DNA of 64,000 nucleotides from Amphiura filiformis (lineage: Eukaryota; Echinodermata; Ophiuroidea; Amphilepidida; Amphiuridae): positions 96,235,782-96,299,781 of the forward strand of contig NC_092628.1 of assembly GCF_039555335.1 (NCBI RefSeq). The letters are read 5' to 3'. Below, one piece after another: positions 8,531 to 19,819 of the stretch. Position 1 is the stretch's first letter; each line of letters opens with the position of its first letter. The notes under the pieces are model-generated. The model was given only the letters and a program-made list of their open reading frames with translations. It was not told the DNA's origin and searched no databases. A program made the translations under genes and the position numbers.

Positions 8531-10430
8531 GGCGCAAGATGTCTATCTTGCGGACGCATCCGAGAAAGAGTTTACAATTCTTTTCCAGTAATCTCTATCA
8601 GCCATCAGATTTGGGAGGTCATTAATTTCTTGATTGACGTTTTAAAGCTCGATGTAGTTGAATGGTCTTCTTCCTCTACATGTTCGTGGAAGCCTCATAC
8701 AGATGACATCTGAAATTATTTGGTCTTTTGCACGGTAGCAGTGGCCTGCAAATCTGGCTCGCCGTTGAGCAAGGACACCTGTGGAACACCATCATAGATC
8801 TCTGCTTTGGTTTTATGTTCACGCCAGGATATATTTCAACCCTCATCAACAGCCGGGTGTTTTCCTGAAGATCTTTCTTCATTGTCAGGTCTCACTTCCA
8901 TATAAGAGGATACTCTGCAGGCTCTAAAAAGGCAAATTTCTTGATATGTTGGACTGCCAGATGGTGTGCAGTTTTTGCAATGATGCTATGAGCTTTGCTA
9001 GAAAGTGCTTGCTGTCGGCAAATGAATGAACCAAGATATTTAAAGTCACACCTCCTTGAGTTTGCCATCCCGAGAAAGGATTGGAGTTGGGTTCTTATCT
9101 CCATTAATACACATATATTCTGTCTTCTTGGAATTGAGAGGCCAACTTTGGCGGAAGCATATTCTAAAGATGACAGAAGATCTTGGGCATCTTGTGATAA
9201 CGTAGCTGTTAAAAAGCGATGTGTCTGCATAAGATCGGTTAAATACTTGTTCTTTGATGTCAATCCCTTTGGAATGTCTATCGACTTGTCTACCACTATC
9301 ACAAAAAGGTAAGGGGCCAAGGTGTCGCCCTGCAGGATTCCAGCAGTAGAGAAAACTCTTCAGTTGGTCCAACCTGTTTGTACAAAACTTGAAGGATTAT
9401 CATACATTATTGCAATAGCATTCACAATCTCCTGAGGGAATAATTTGAAGAATATGCAGCATGGCCTTCCGGTTAACACTGTCGAAAGCTTTTGAGAAGT
9501 CAACAAACACAATATATGCCTGCTTCTTTGAGATTTTAAGCTCTTCTATTATCCTTCTAAGGGCAAGAATCTGTGGTGTGGTTGATCTACCCTTGCAGAA
9601 AACCATTTTGGTTACGTCTGAGAATAGGATCTAGATGAGGAGAAATCCTGTTGAGCAGCATAGTGTTATAGAGCTTGGCAGCAAGTGCTGACAGTGTGAT
9701 ACCTCTATAATTTGATGGTTGTGAAAGATCCCTTTCTTCGGGAAACCGTATAATTGTGATCTTGACAAGGCTTTTGGCTTATTTCCTTCATGGTTTCATT
9801 ACAGAAATCAAGCAGTTGCTGAAAGAGTGGGTTTTTCCAAACAATGGCTGGTATGTTGTCAGGACCAGGTGTTTTTGACTTGTTGAGCTTGCTCAGACCT
9901 TTTTGCAGTTCCTCCATAGTAAATGGACAGTGTGTATTGGGAGATCAGAGACATTGCAAAGAACGTGTCTTCAATTTTACGCTTGCTCTGGTTTCCCTAG
10001 TAAGTTGGAAAAGTGTAGAAACCAGTTGTCACGACGCTTTTCAGATGTATTGCCTTTCACTCTAACCACAGGAGCAGATTTGGTGTCAGTTATCTCCCGG
10101 AGGAGTTCCCAAGAAGCTGCATGTTTATATTCAATGGAGGTTGTCAAGTTCCTCTGTCTTCTTTTGAATAGAGGACTCCAGAGTTTCTGTGTAGGCTTTA
10201 TCAAGAGTAACTTTGGCCGATTCGAGGAGCTTTTGTGAGGCTCGGGTGGATCTAGCATTGTGTTTCATAGATGCACTCTTTAAAACATCTCTTGCCTCAG
10301 TGACTTTGTCTGATGCAGCAATGTTGTAGGACTGCTTTGATTTTTTAGGGAGCATCTCCAGTGCAACTTCCTCATTAGCCGCAACTAAGGTATCATAAGT
10401 GGTGCTAATATTGGGTTCTTGTAGCTCATC
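8531..10430 (-). pseudogene. 5'-truncated non-LTR retrotransposon (LINE) reverse transcriptase
   Basis: Read on the minus strand, several frames together give an ordered reverse transcriptase. A helical linker (10355-10131, KKSKQSYNIAASDKV) is followed by LNKSKTPGPDNIPAIVWKNP near 9880-9820. Palm motif A is FVDFSKAFDS near 9500, then GILQGDTLAPYLFVIVVD near 9320-9280 (motif B). Motif C reads SYAD near 9225 but then shifts frame, so the YADD catalytic site is broken. The C-terminus near 8740-8540 shows HCYRAKDQIISDV, CRGRRPFNYIEL and MADRDYWKRIV, an ending common in marine-invertebrate LINEs. The apurinic endonuclease is missing, which fits 5' truncation at insertion. Several frameshifts make it inactive. 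Comparison with copy A shows the exact empty site. Clade is uncertain (RTE- or CR1-like). Confidence 0.92.
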
Positions 10431-10750
10431 TTATGCCCCTCCAAAGTTTGCCATTAGGCTCAGAGAGGCCGAAATTTCAAGATTTTTTAAAGCTGAATGA
10501 GAGTGCTGTGCATGCTCATATTGTACATGTGAGTTGTTGGTGTTAATATGTACCAATATAATTTTTTAGAGAAAATTTAATTATTTTTTGTATCGCAGTT
10601 GGGTACATAATAAGGAAGACTGGCTCTTAAATTGCAAATCTTGTGCAAAAGGTTACTATTTTCAATGAGCTATGACTTTGCTAAAGAGTGCTTACAAATT
10701 AATAGTAGCACATAGTTTGATTTGTATTTCAAATATGCTATCTACTAAAG

Positions 10751-10930
10751 CAGGCTTTGAGTTTTAAGGAGTGCGAGTGTGATCTCACTCCACAACACTC
10801 CTTAAACGAGTGTGATTTATCACACTCCTTAATCTTTAAGCTTAACACTCATGATTCACAAAATAGCACTCCTCACAAGTTTTTATTTATCACACACCTC
10901 AATTAATTTTTTTTAACTAAAAGCCTCCTA
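10751..10930. mobile_element. Hairpin-rich MITE, copy B
   Basis: Same ends and same internal hairpins as 6581-6774 with small deletions. The right end has mutated to AAAGCCTCCTAAAG. Confidence 0.7.
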
Positions 10931-11121
10931 AAGGGAACACTTGGATCGTTTTGCATGCCATAATGGTGCTGTCTACTAAAGATAGCACTTCAATTGTTTT
11001 GTATACATGTGCTATCTTCAGTAGATTATGTGCTCGGGTGTTAAGCCCTTGAGACCAAGGTAGTAGATGGCACTGCGGATTGGCTGAATTTCCCCCCAAT
11101 TCTCAGAAACCGCTGACTCTC

Positions 11122-11250
11122 AATGGCCCATGGTTCAGCTATGGTGTGGTAACCGCTCTAGTTACTTTTGCCTTTTATTTTGGGAAAGATTAGACTTTCC
11201 TCTTTCAGAAAATGTATAATTTTTGCTATTATTAGTTCAAGACACATGGC
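11122..11250 (+). repeat. Dispersed GGTTCAGCTATGG repeat, copy 3
   Basis: Starts at aatggcccatggttcagcta. It carries a small insertion (gggaaagattagactttcc) after the ttttgccttttatttt block compared with copy 2. Confidence 0.75.
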
Positions 11251-11771
11251 CTTTTAGTAAACATTTCACTTGAATGAACATATCCCCGAAGATTTTAAAA
11301 TCACAACTTAGATTGTCGTTTTGTATTACATGCATGCTATATATTGAAGATAGCTTGTAGTTTGTTTTGTATTTTACACATGCTATCTACTGAAGATAAG
11401 TTTTTTCCTTCATTTTTGACCATTTCTGTCAATCTTTGCCCCCCCCCTTAAAAGTTGGCTCCCCCCCTATTTGCCCACCCTCTGAAAATGTGCTTGCTAC
11501 GCCACTGCTGGTTTGTCACTAGCACTTAATATTATCATCTAAATTGTTTTGTGTGAAACATATGCAATCTACTACTGAAGATATCACTTACATTGTTTTG
11601 TATTACACATGTGCTATCTACTGAAGATAGCACGTACCAGGTAGATTTTGTATTACACACATGCTTACTACTGAAGATAGAACGTACCAGGTAGATTTTG
11701 TATTACACACATGCTTACTACTGAAGATCATAACTTAGATTGTTGTTTTGTATTACATGCATACTATTAGG

Positions 11772-13195
11772 CATATCACCTCAAAAATAATCGCAGCAGA
11801 AACACGTTATTTAATGTTCCTACATTATTGAGCTTTATTAAAGCATCAAAAATCAAAAAACAGAATTAAAATCGGTCAATGCATTGTGATGTAGTGTCAA
11901 TTTAAAGATGCTCGTAGATGGAATGAAATCCTGCCACAAATGGCTGTAATGACAAAATTGGCACATTTCGAGATTTTGAAGGTATATTTGGACGCTTGCT
12001 TAAAAAGCAGCGTTAATTTAAATATCACATGTTAAATGCCTATCTTTCCTGACTTCGTTACAGAAAACAAAATTAAAAAATCTATCATTGAATAATCATA
12101 ATAAATTAACCAAATATACTATTTTAGCAATTTTGGCCAATCTGCAGACAAATTAAATCTCAAAAAATGACTAAGTTCAGCTAATTAATATGCAAAATTG
12201 ATGCCAATAGAAAACCGTACATGATATAAAGGTGCGGGTTTTTTTGCACACATATGTATACAACGTTCTTTCAATTGATAAAAAAAAATAAACAAAAAGT
12301 AATTAATTATGCAAATTAGGTAATTACAGCTAATTATGTATTTATGATATTATTATGTAAATTAGGCATGAGTAATTTTAGGTTTTTTTCAATATTTAAT
12401 GAACGTCTGTTCATTCATCATAATTTTTTTAAGTATGATCCTGTTATGAGCTTGAATAAATGAACTGCAGTTAATTATTTAAAAACAATACAAAAAAAAT
12501 AAAAAGTTTGACATTTTGACGGTGTCTAGAATATAATTTTCATTTTTACTGTAAACATGGTATGTGTCACCATTACTCAAAGCCAAGTCCGAAAAGTAAA
12601 AATTAAAATTCAGTTGCAATGAGACTTTAAATTAACATTTTGTCATCTGGATTAACATGGGAGGACAATCGGTAAAGTGAACAGCAATTTTACTGTACCG
12701 TGTACCGTATACAAAAATAGTATGGCCTTGGACACACACAATGGCTTAGAGCTATTGTGGTTTGGAAAATTACTCCCTAAAAAAAACATTGATTATTGTT
12801 TTGCTTCAACTGGTTTTAGGGAAGTGTTTCATTTGTTGTCGACGGAATTAATTTACATGCTAAGAAAGATTAGTATTTCAGCTAAATGGTGGTAGTTCCT
12901 TTACTTCAATAGGCCTATATTTACTGATTTATGAGCGATCTTCAAAAATCCTAAAAAACAGGCAGTAGCTCTTAAACAAAACAATTTTTAATTTTTGAGG
13001 ACCCGATGTTAGCCTCGGAAAGGTTTCACACATCATATATTAAAAATTTAAACAATTTGGATAAATGAAGCATATGAATAAATTCATTTATCGACATGGA
13101 TGTTTTCTAAAATTTGCCAAATTTGAAGCGTGCCCTTTTCAATTCACTGTTATGCTTGCATGCACAGTGTAGCAGAATTATTGTGCAGCCACTGT
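11772..13195. other. AT-rich stretch without a recognisable gene
   Basis: Very AT-rich sequence with many A and T runs. The only ORF over 70 codons (12677-12895) has no domain I know, no splice context and no supporting neighbour. I see no element boundaries. Confidence 0.45.
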
Positions 13196-13199
13196 GACA

Positions 13200-13385
13200 T
13201 ACCTAATACTATCTACTGAAGATAGCACATAGTTTGTTTTGTATTTCACATATGCTATCTATTGAAGATAACACTTGGATCGGTTTGTATGCCATATAGG
13301 TGCTGTCTGCTAAAGAGCACTTTGATTGTTTTGTATTCATGTGCTATCTTCAGTAGATATGAGGGGCAATTGATAAGTTTGTGAC
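13200..13385. repeat. TACTGAAGATAGCAC hairpin units
   Basis: Three to four units of the hairpin family with the ttgttttgtatttcacat spacer, matching the arrangement near 6800 and 10975. Confidence 0.65.
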
Positions 13386-13679
13386 CTAAGGTAGAAGATG
13401 AGCTATACAGTTGTAACTGATATTCTTTGCAGTTCACTGAATGATTACACAGAAAGTTTGAAGTAATTTTTTTTTCTAGTTTTTCTGTTAGAGACAATTG
13501 AACCTTGACAGTCAGCAGTTTCTAAGAATTGTCAATTTAGACCCTGTGGGGATGGCGGCTGGCTTTCCTGGGCAGGGATTGTATTCCAGTCTCTCCTTTC
13601 CACGTTTGAACTCGACAGCCCACTTCATGCTGTATGAAGAGGAACCTCCAAGTGTGGTCACTACGACTTAGTGGACCTG

Positions 13680-13860
13680 CTTGGGTGTTAAGCCCTTGAG
13701 ATCAAGGTAGTGGATGACAATGTGGATTCCCCCAGTTTTTCCTTCAATTTTCATGTTTTTCTTGTTTTTTCAATTCTCAGAAACCGCTGTCAATGGCCCA
13801 TGGTTCAGCTATGGTGCGGTAACTGCTCTAGTTACTCCATATCTCAATTTCAAATTTGCC
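13680..13860 (+). repeat. Dispersed repeat copy 4 (TTGGGTGTTAAGCCC plus GGTTCAGCTATGG)
   Basis: The order gggtgttaagcccttgagat, a purine-rich linker, aaaccgctgtcaatggccca and tggttcagctatggtgcggt matches copies A and B near 6890-7050 and 11035-11165. Confidence 0.7.
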
Positions 13861-14041
13861 GTGTTTGGCCTCCATGGACCAGATCATATCACAATTTAAG
13901 ATGTTCTATAGTGTGCCTTTAAGTGGCCAAGCAGGTTTGCCTGCCTTTTACAGGTCTGCTGATATTTTTTACTGGATGAATTAAATATAACAATCATCTA
14001 TTTGGGGAATTTTTTTAAAAATTCAATATTACTGTAGGGGC

Positions 14042-14064
14042 GTGTGTATGTATGTATGTATGTC
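14042..14064. repeat. Short (TGTA)n microsatellite
   Basis: About five tandem TGTA units. Confidence 0.7.
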
Positions 14065-14210
14065 ATTATGTACATAGAAAACCGGACTTACACATCCTTC
14101 ATGAACAATTGAAAAAGGCATATATAGTTGAATTTCAAAGCCATTGCTAAGTATTTGAGCATCAGTGCTGCCATTGGCTCAAAATTTGTGTGGCAAATGC
14201 ATGTCTGTGC

Positions 14211-14377
14211 CAGTGGCGTAGTGTGTGCCATCACATTGGGGGGGGGGGGCACCGACCATGATTGGTGGGGCACCGGATCTGATTGGGGGTACAAGTCGTC
14301 TTTCTGCAATTTTCCTATGGGATTTTAAAATTTCAGATTGATTGGGGGACATGTGCCCCTATGACGCTTCACCACTG
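14211..14377. mobile_element. hAT-type MITE with 8-bp target duplication
   Basis: Ends CAGTGGCGTAGTG and CGCTTCACCACTG form an imperfect inverted repeat starting with CAG/CTG. The exact 8-mer GTCTGTGC lies directly outside both ends (14203-14210 and 14378-14385). An 8-bp duplication with CAG-type termini is the hAT superfamily signature. The 167-bp interior is G-rich and non-coding. Confidence 0.85.
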
Positions 14378-14573
14378 GTCTGTGCGGTCAATGCACAGAG
14401 CTAGTTTTTTGCTCTTCTGGTTGCCATTTGCTTGGCTATGGGTTTGCTCTTTGCCATGGTTTGGATTTTTGCTTTTCATGTGCTTTCCATGGTTTCTCAC
14501 TTTTTGCTTGTAATTAGATTTTGAATTTGCTGCCTGCTCTGCGAGCTTTATGTGGTGTTCTGTATTTTGCATA

Positions 14574-15954
14574 CAGTGTGGTCCAAAAAGCACTTTACCT
14601 ACTTTGAAAGCTTAATTTCTCAGAATTCAGAGCAGTCATTCCCAATATTGTTACATATTTTAAATATATATCTGTCTAAAAATGGGTCGAAAATCACTTT
14701 GTCCACACGCAATAAATCAATGGGATGTACCCAATTACTATCCGCATTGCATTAGGGCTAATGGGTAAACACCCTCGGCTTGTCATTCAAAAGTAATAAA
14801 TGTTTTATATGCATGAATAAATTACAATCCAAGATGTTAATCCTTACTATTCATGCTAGATACAATAATGTACCCGAACTTCAATTCCGTGATTGACAAA
14901 GAATTATGAAATTAAAAAATCAATCACAATACTCTGAAAAAGATTTTCATAAAAATATGCAAAAACAATTTGAAACGCCATGCGAGGCAAACTGTTGCGT
15001 ATTATCAGTGGCGTATCGTGGCCGCCCTTTCCCGGGGGCTGAAGAAAAGCCCTTCCTCAACAGCCCGAAAAGGTTGCCCCAATTTTTTTTACGGTCGTTT
15101 GAAAAAGTGAAGAGCCAAAAAAAAAAAAAAAAAGATTTATAGGCGCTACCGCCCCAAAAGCAACACATTTTGATGTATAGTACAATTTTTTCACATTTTC
15201 CACCCTTTTTTTTTTACTAATTCTTTTTGCCGCCCCTTCTTCTGCCTCCACCCCTCTTTTTGCCGCCCCTTCTTCCCACCGTCCCTTCGATTTTGCCGCC
15301 CCTGCTTTGACCCGGGAGCTGGCGCCCCCAAAGCCCCCCAAAAAAAAATATGCGCATGATTATATAGCTTGAGTATGGAGTATTAGGCAGTAGTTCGGCC
15401 AGTTCTATTACGTCCACTCAGTCCTTCACATCTATTCAACATAATAATAGTTACTAATAGTAATGTACTTCTTATGATAGGTTTGGGTGGGATTCTGACA
15501 AGTCAAAAAAATATATCTGTTATTAAGTATACTTCTGCCAAAAAATCATGTCTTGTATTGTAAATTGCCATATCTTGACACCTTGAAATCCCGTCTAGAA
15601 ATCCACAGTCACAATATGCAATCAAATTGTGAGGATTAATATCTTGGATTATAAAAATTCGCTCATGCATGTAAAATTTTGAATGACAAGCGGAGGTTGT
15701 TTACCAATATGCATGCCTAGTGTATCCCTGTTGGTAATCGGATACATCCCATTGAATTTCGTGTGGACAAGGTGATTTTCGACCCTCTGACATAAAACTG
15801 CTGCCATTTTGTTACTTTGGCTTCTTTTTCTCATTTTTCCACATATTCTTAGAAAGCTATATTTTTAAGATATGTAACATTTTTGAGAATAGCTGCTCAA
15901 AACTTCGAAAACTGAACCTTTCAAATTGGGTAAAGTTTTTTTTGGACCACCCTG
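14574..15954. mobile_element. Long foldback element with mariner-like TA ends
   Basis: Outer ends CAGTGTGGTCCAAAAAGC and TTTTTTTTGGACCACCCTG are imperfect inverted repeats, each flanked by TA. The inverted match continues for about 300 bases per arm: gggtcgaaaatcactttgtc on the left corresponds to gacaaggtgattttcgaccc on the right, and the tcaatgggatgtac and ggcttgtcattcaaaa blocks also match inverted. The centre has been entered by another repeat (15009-15352). Confidence 0.82.
15009..15352 (-). mobile_element. CAGTGGCG/CCGCCCCTTCTT dispersed element, copy 1
   Basis: Begins CAGTGGCGTATCGTGGCCGC and ends near ATATGCGCATG. It contains the gaaaaggttgccccaatttt block, a gtttgaaaaagtgaagagc block, and a pyrimidine-rich run of about 18-base units ending in GCCGCCCCTTC. 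The long minus-strand ORFs across it (rich in G, R and K) are by-products of the purine-rich repeat and should not be annotated as proteins. A second copy lies at 37619-37910. Confidence 0.78.
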
Positions 15955-16136
15955 TATAATTGCACTTATCAAATAAAATACTTGAAATATGTATGTATAT
16001 ATGTTCTAATGTGTTTCCTCATGTAAATTATAGTTACTAAATATGTACTTATTTTTTTACACATGATTAGGCTACTTGTTACAAAGCCTAATGTTTACAA
16101 AATAAGGGAAAGGAAATAAATAAAGTATGAAGAGAT
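15955..16136. other. Short interval with no recognised feature
   Basis: AT-rich spacer between the foldback element and a dispersed repeat copy. Confidence 0.4.
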
Positions 16137-16240
16137 TTGCTTATTTTGGGTTTTGATGATGATGATGATGATGATAAAACATTAGTCTGAAGCTGAAATT
16201 ATGAAGATGATGTTTTGACAAAGTCAAATTCTTATCATCT
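16137..16240 (+). repeat. TGATGATGATGATAAAAC dispersed repeat, copy 2
   Basis: Matches 7745-7870 including the flanking ttgcttattttgggttttg and the aaaacattagtctgaagct block. The GAT microsatellite is two units longer here. Confidence 0.65.
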
Positions 16241-16446
16241 AATAGCATTTCAGTATTTCAGCTTGATTTTAATGTGCCTTGAATATAAAGTAGATCAAAG
16301 CAAAAGAATGTGTCCAGTGCTTTATTTCATTAACCATAATTATATTTATTAGTTCTGAAGACCTCCATTTTTGAGTTCTTGGGACGTTTTAGTTCCCAAA
16401 ACCCTACTTTTTGTGATCAGTTCCTTAGACAAGCAGCGACTTGCTA

Positions 16447-16664
16447 CAGGGTGTATCAAAATGATTGGTACCCGTCAGTTTTCAGGGATTATGGACAGGA
16501 CTGCCGCAACACAATGCAACATAGATGTACCTAATTTGTGGACAAATAATGTGAACGATAATAAACTACAAATTAAGGCCATTTTACTGTGATCCAATTT
16601 GGGAGATGCAGGCTTGTCAATAAACATGAAAACGTATGGGTACCAATCATTTTGATACAGCCTG
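16447..16664. mobile_element. TA-flanked MITE, copy 1 (CAGGGTGTATCAAAATGATT family)
   Basis: Ends CAGGGTGTATCAAAATGATT and AATCATTTTGATACAGCCTG are 27-base inverted repeats extending to GGTACCC, flanked by TA. This is a Tc1/mariner-type MITE. A second full copy lies at 20281-20503, and a single end at 52580. Confidence 0.88.
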
Positions 16665-17039
16665 TATGATCCTCCCATCAAAGCTTATCAATGTGTGCAT
16701 CCAACTAACACATGGATCAAACACGGAACTTTTTACACATAAAATCCATACGTTGGACCATTTTTAGCAGTGAAGCCAGCTCAAGCAGTACCTGTGTCCT
16801 TCAGTTCATTCATAACAAACGCTTGGAAAATACTGCACAAATTTTGAGATGTTTTTTGATATCCCAGTTTGTAAATGTTAATGGTTTTGATATATTACGA
16901 GCGCAGCGCGCAGGAAATTTTGCATGTTTAAAGGTTTCCATACTATTTTCATAAGCTTTTTATTCAAATGGCACCCATAAGTGTGTTCCATATATTATTA
17001 CATACTAGAAAACAAACCTAGCTGGGGCATGTTGGTGTT

Positions 17040-17245
17040 TTGGAGGTATCTGATCCCAGCAAAATGTTCCAAAAATGTTCCCCTGGTCATGAGGTTTGTT
17101 GTCACCGAGTTTGAGCCATGGGCTCCATACAGATCTCCTGAAAATGCAATTCTAAGATTTGCCCCCAGATGACCTTTGATCTGACTCCGGCAAAATGTTC
17201 CAAAATGTACCCCTGGTCATGAGGTTTGTTGTCACCGAGTTTGAG
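17040..17245 (+). repeat. Tandem duplication of a ~155-base block
   Basis: The block cagcaaaatgttccaaaaatg, then cccctggtcatgaggtttgt and tgtcaccgagtttgagcc, occurs at about 17056 and again at about 17190 with minor changes. Confidence 0.7.
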
Positions 17246-17254
17246 CCCTACCTG

Positions 17255-17765
17255 ACCCTTAACCTTGGGATGACATTTGCAGTTTCATACTCCCGAAGTG
17301 CGAGAGGATTATTTTGAGCAAGTTACAGCCTGATCGAGCAACTTGAATTTTGTCCTGACCTTTGACCTTGGATGACCTTTGCGGTTTCATACTCCCCAAG
17401 TGTCAGGGATCATTTTCAGCAAGTTAGCAGCCCAATTACCTCAGATGACCTTTGCGGTTTCATACTCCCCAAGTGTCAGGTATCAATTTTCTCAAGTTAC
17501 AGCCCAATCGGAGCAGACCTAATATTTGACCTTGGATACTCCCCAAGTGTCAGGGATCATTTTCCCGAGTTAAGGCTGATAGGAGCTACTTTAAATTCGA
17601 CCTGACATTTGACCTCAGATGACCTTTGCAGTTTCCCCAAGTCTTGGGTTCATTTTACCTGAGTTACAGGCCAATCGGAGCAACTATAAATTTAACCTGA
17701 CCTTTGACCTCGGATGATCTTTGCAGTTCCCGAGTTACAGCCCAATCTGAACTTTAAATTTCATT
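17255..17765 (+). repeat. Degenerate tandem array with a TTTGACCTYGGATGACCTTT unit
   Basis: About six units contain gatgacctttgcggtttcat, actccccaagtgtcagggat and gttacagcccaatcggagca in that order. The CCCCAAG words lie at about 17394, 17467, 17541 and 17634, giving 73-, 74- and 93-base spacing. A 77-codon ORF over it is a by-product. Confidence 0.75.
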
Positions 17766-18600
17766 TGACTTGGACAACCTAACAAATGCAAACTTGCTCT
17801 GGCTTGGACCAAGTCGCACCTAACCACCAAGTTGGAGGGAAGTTTTTCAGGAATTTCCAAAAATAGGGTCGGTATTCTTTCGGCACATTTTCTTATTTCC
17901 AAAATTAGGGTTGGTCGGTTGAGGGCACTAATCTGATTATGTGCCCAAGAATAAGAGAGTAGCTAGGGCATACATGTGTTTGTTCTTCTGGATTTTTCCT
18001 GAGTTCATAATTTTTTAATGGCAAAAATTTACACAATTGTTCTGCTTGATTTTCAGCCCATTTTGGGGTAATTTAGCCCAATTTCACACTGTTTTTCAAA
18101 ATTTTCTATCAGGATATTTCACAAGCTATCAATCACACCCACAGTAGTAATATTATGGCAAACATAGCACGTTGGTCTATTTAGAAAAAAGTAAGGATGA
18201 ATATAGGCTATATTTCTTATTTAAATCATTGAATTTGAAAGACATGACCTCTAAATGAGTACTCATATCCCATATGCATGTTCATAGGACAATCAAGTTA
18301 CTTTATTACCGGTATATAATGTAGAGTAAAATACAGACAATGATCTTATTTAGACCTTACAAGAAGTGAATAGGCCTACTTGCTTAGGCCCAGTATCCAT
18401 AGGCTGTTCCTTGTGGAGTGTGCCCTTGTTCCGTGTTCACTTGTTCCCATGTAACCTGCCACACAGACAACGAACCTTCAACGAAAGTTCAAAAATTTTG
18501 ATATTTTTGGGCCAAAATTTCAGTCCAAAGTAAACAGTATTTTAAAGGTGGGTAACCTGATTGAAAATCTCATCCTCCACTTTACCTCATCAAAATGCTA
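17766..18600. other. No feature recognised
   Basis: AT-rich sequence with no convincing ORF or element boundary. Confidence 0.45.
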
Positions 18601-18800
18601 ATTTTGGTATGAGATGAAAGCTCATATTTTTCTCATAGACATTGAAATTTAACATTCCAAATTGGTATATCCGAAGAAATCATCAAAAAAACTGCTGAAT
18701 TAGTCTCAACTATTTGAGACTAATTAGGCAGTTTTTTGATGATGTCTTCGAAATCCAGCAGTTGGAACTTCTAATTTCAATATTTCTGAGAAAAATAGGG
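18600..18800. mobile_element. Foldback element with near-perfect central hairpin
   Basis: The central arms at 18673-18709 and 18714-18749 match over more than 30 bases (ATCATCAAAAAAACTGC against GCAGTTTTTTGATGAT, and TTAGTCTCAA against TTGAGACTAA) around a 4-base loop. Weaker inverted similarity continues outward through the attgaaattt and aatttcaat blocks. It resembles a MITE, but its ends are not clear. Confidence 0.75.
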
Positions 18801-18819
18801 CCTTTACTTGAAATAAATA

Positions 18820-18993
18820 CAATGGAAACTCATTAACACGAAGTTGTGCGAATTCAAATTTTACTTCTTGTTATCAAGAGTTCGTGTTATCCAGTTCTAA
18901 TAACATGTGAAATGTATGCTTGGGAATGTAAAACATACTTCTTGTTATCAGGAACTTCTTGTTAAGAGGGTTTGTGTTAACGAGTTGCCACTG
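18820..18993. mobile_element. pogo/Tigger-like MITE (TA-flanked)
   Basis: Ends CAATGGAAACTCATTAACAC and GTTAACGAGTTGCCACTG are inverted repeats flanked by TA. The form CAGTGG...CTCGTTAA resembles known Tigger/pogo-type ends. The interior repeats the word CTTCTTGTTATCA. At 174 bp it has no coding capacity. Confidence 0.7.
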
Positions 18994-19213
18994 TATATTA
19001 CATTATATTACATTAATAAAAACACTGTAGACTACCAGTATCACACTGTATAAATGTTGGTAATTCCATTTTAGTCACATTTACAAAAAACATTTACATT
19101 TTCTTTTTGCATGAGTGCTTGAAAGGGATGACACTTTTTGTTATATTTTAGTTTTAAAGAATTTGATTTTCCAAATATATCAGGTCACCTTCCTTTAATA
19201 ATCATTTTCTACT

Positions 19214-19572
19214 TTAAGGGGGTACTACACCCCTGCCCAATTTTGTGCCTATTTTTGCATTTTTCTCAAAAATTATAGCGCATTGGTGATAAGTAAGATA
19301 TGTTTATTATAGGGGCAAGGACTATAACTACTGCACTGGAAATTTTATTTCAGCACAGACAACAGTTATGGAGTTACAGTCAAAAATGAGGGAAAACCAA
19401 TATTTGATCAATAAATCAATAACTACTTGCCTTGAGTTGCTGAATTTTCAGTGCAGTAGTTGTAGTCCTTGTCCCTATAATATACATATCTTACTTGTCA
19501 CCAATGCGCTATAATTTTTGAAAAATGTAAAAATATGCTCAAAATTGGCCAGGCGTGTAGTACCCCCCTTAA
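19214..19572. mobile_element. TTAA-flanked foldback MITE, copy 1 (GGGGGTACTACAC family)
   Basis: Ends TTAAGGGGGTACTACACCCC and TGTAGTACCCCCCTTAA are inverted, and TTAA lies at both ends. Arms extend inward through the attatagcgca and caaggactataactactgca blocks on the left and their complements on the right. TTAA target duplication is the piggyBac-type signature (inference from family knowledge). Related element at 59789-60157. Confidence 0.85.
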
Positions 19573-19819
19573 CAAAAAAATTTTGATGGTTGTCCCTTAA
19601 TCTACTTTGAACTTTCATCCAAACTTTAACCATGGGTTTCACTGCTCCTTGTAAACAGACTCAATGCAGCACTCATAACTCATCTAGACCAGATGTGAAA
19701 CAGACTCAACGCAGCACTCATAACTCATCTAGACCAGACGTGAAAAACCCCTGCGTATTTTAACTCTCCATGTAAAAGCAGCTTTATACATTTCAAACAT
19801 CAGTGTTCAATTTGGTAGC

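Larger units (their letters stand above)
10431..11770. repeat. Segmental repeat, copy B right part
   Basis: Resumes the copy A alignment at ttatgcccctccaaagtttg and continues to the last hairpin units. Relative to copy A it lacks several short blocks, for example in the CACTCC hairpin near 10800 and the sequence after ttccccccaattctc. Confidence 0.85.

Noticed and set aside
8892..9320. A 142-codon ORF as a separate gene
   Set aside because: It is one frame of the LINE reverse transcriptase, entered and left through frameshifts.
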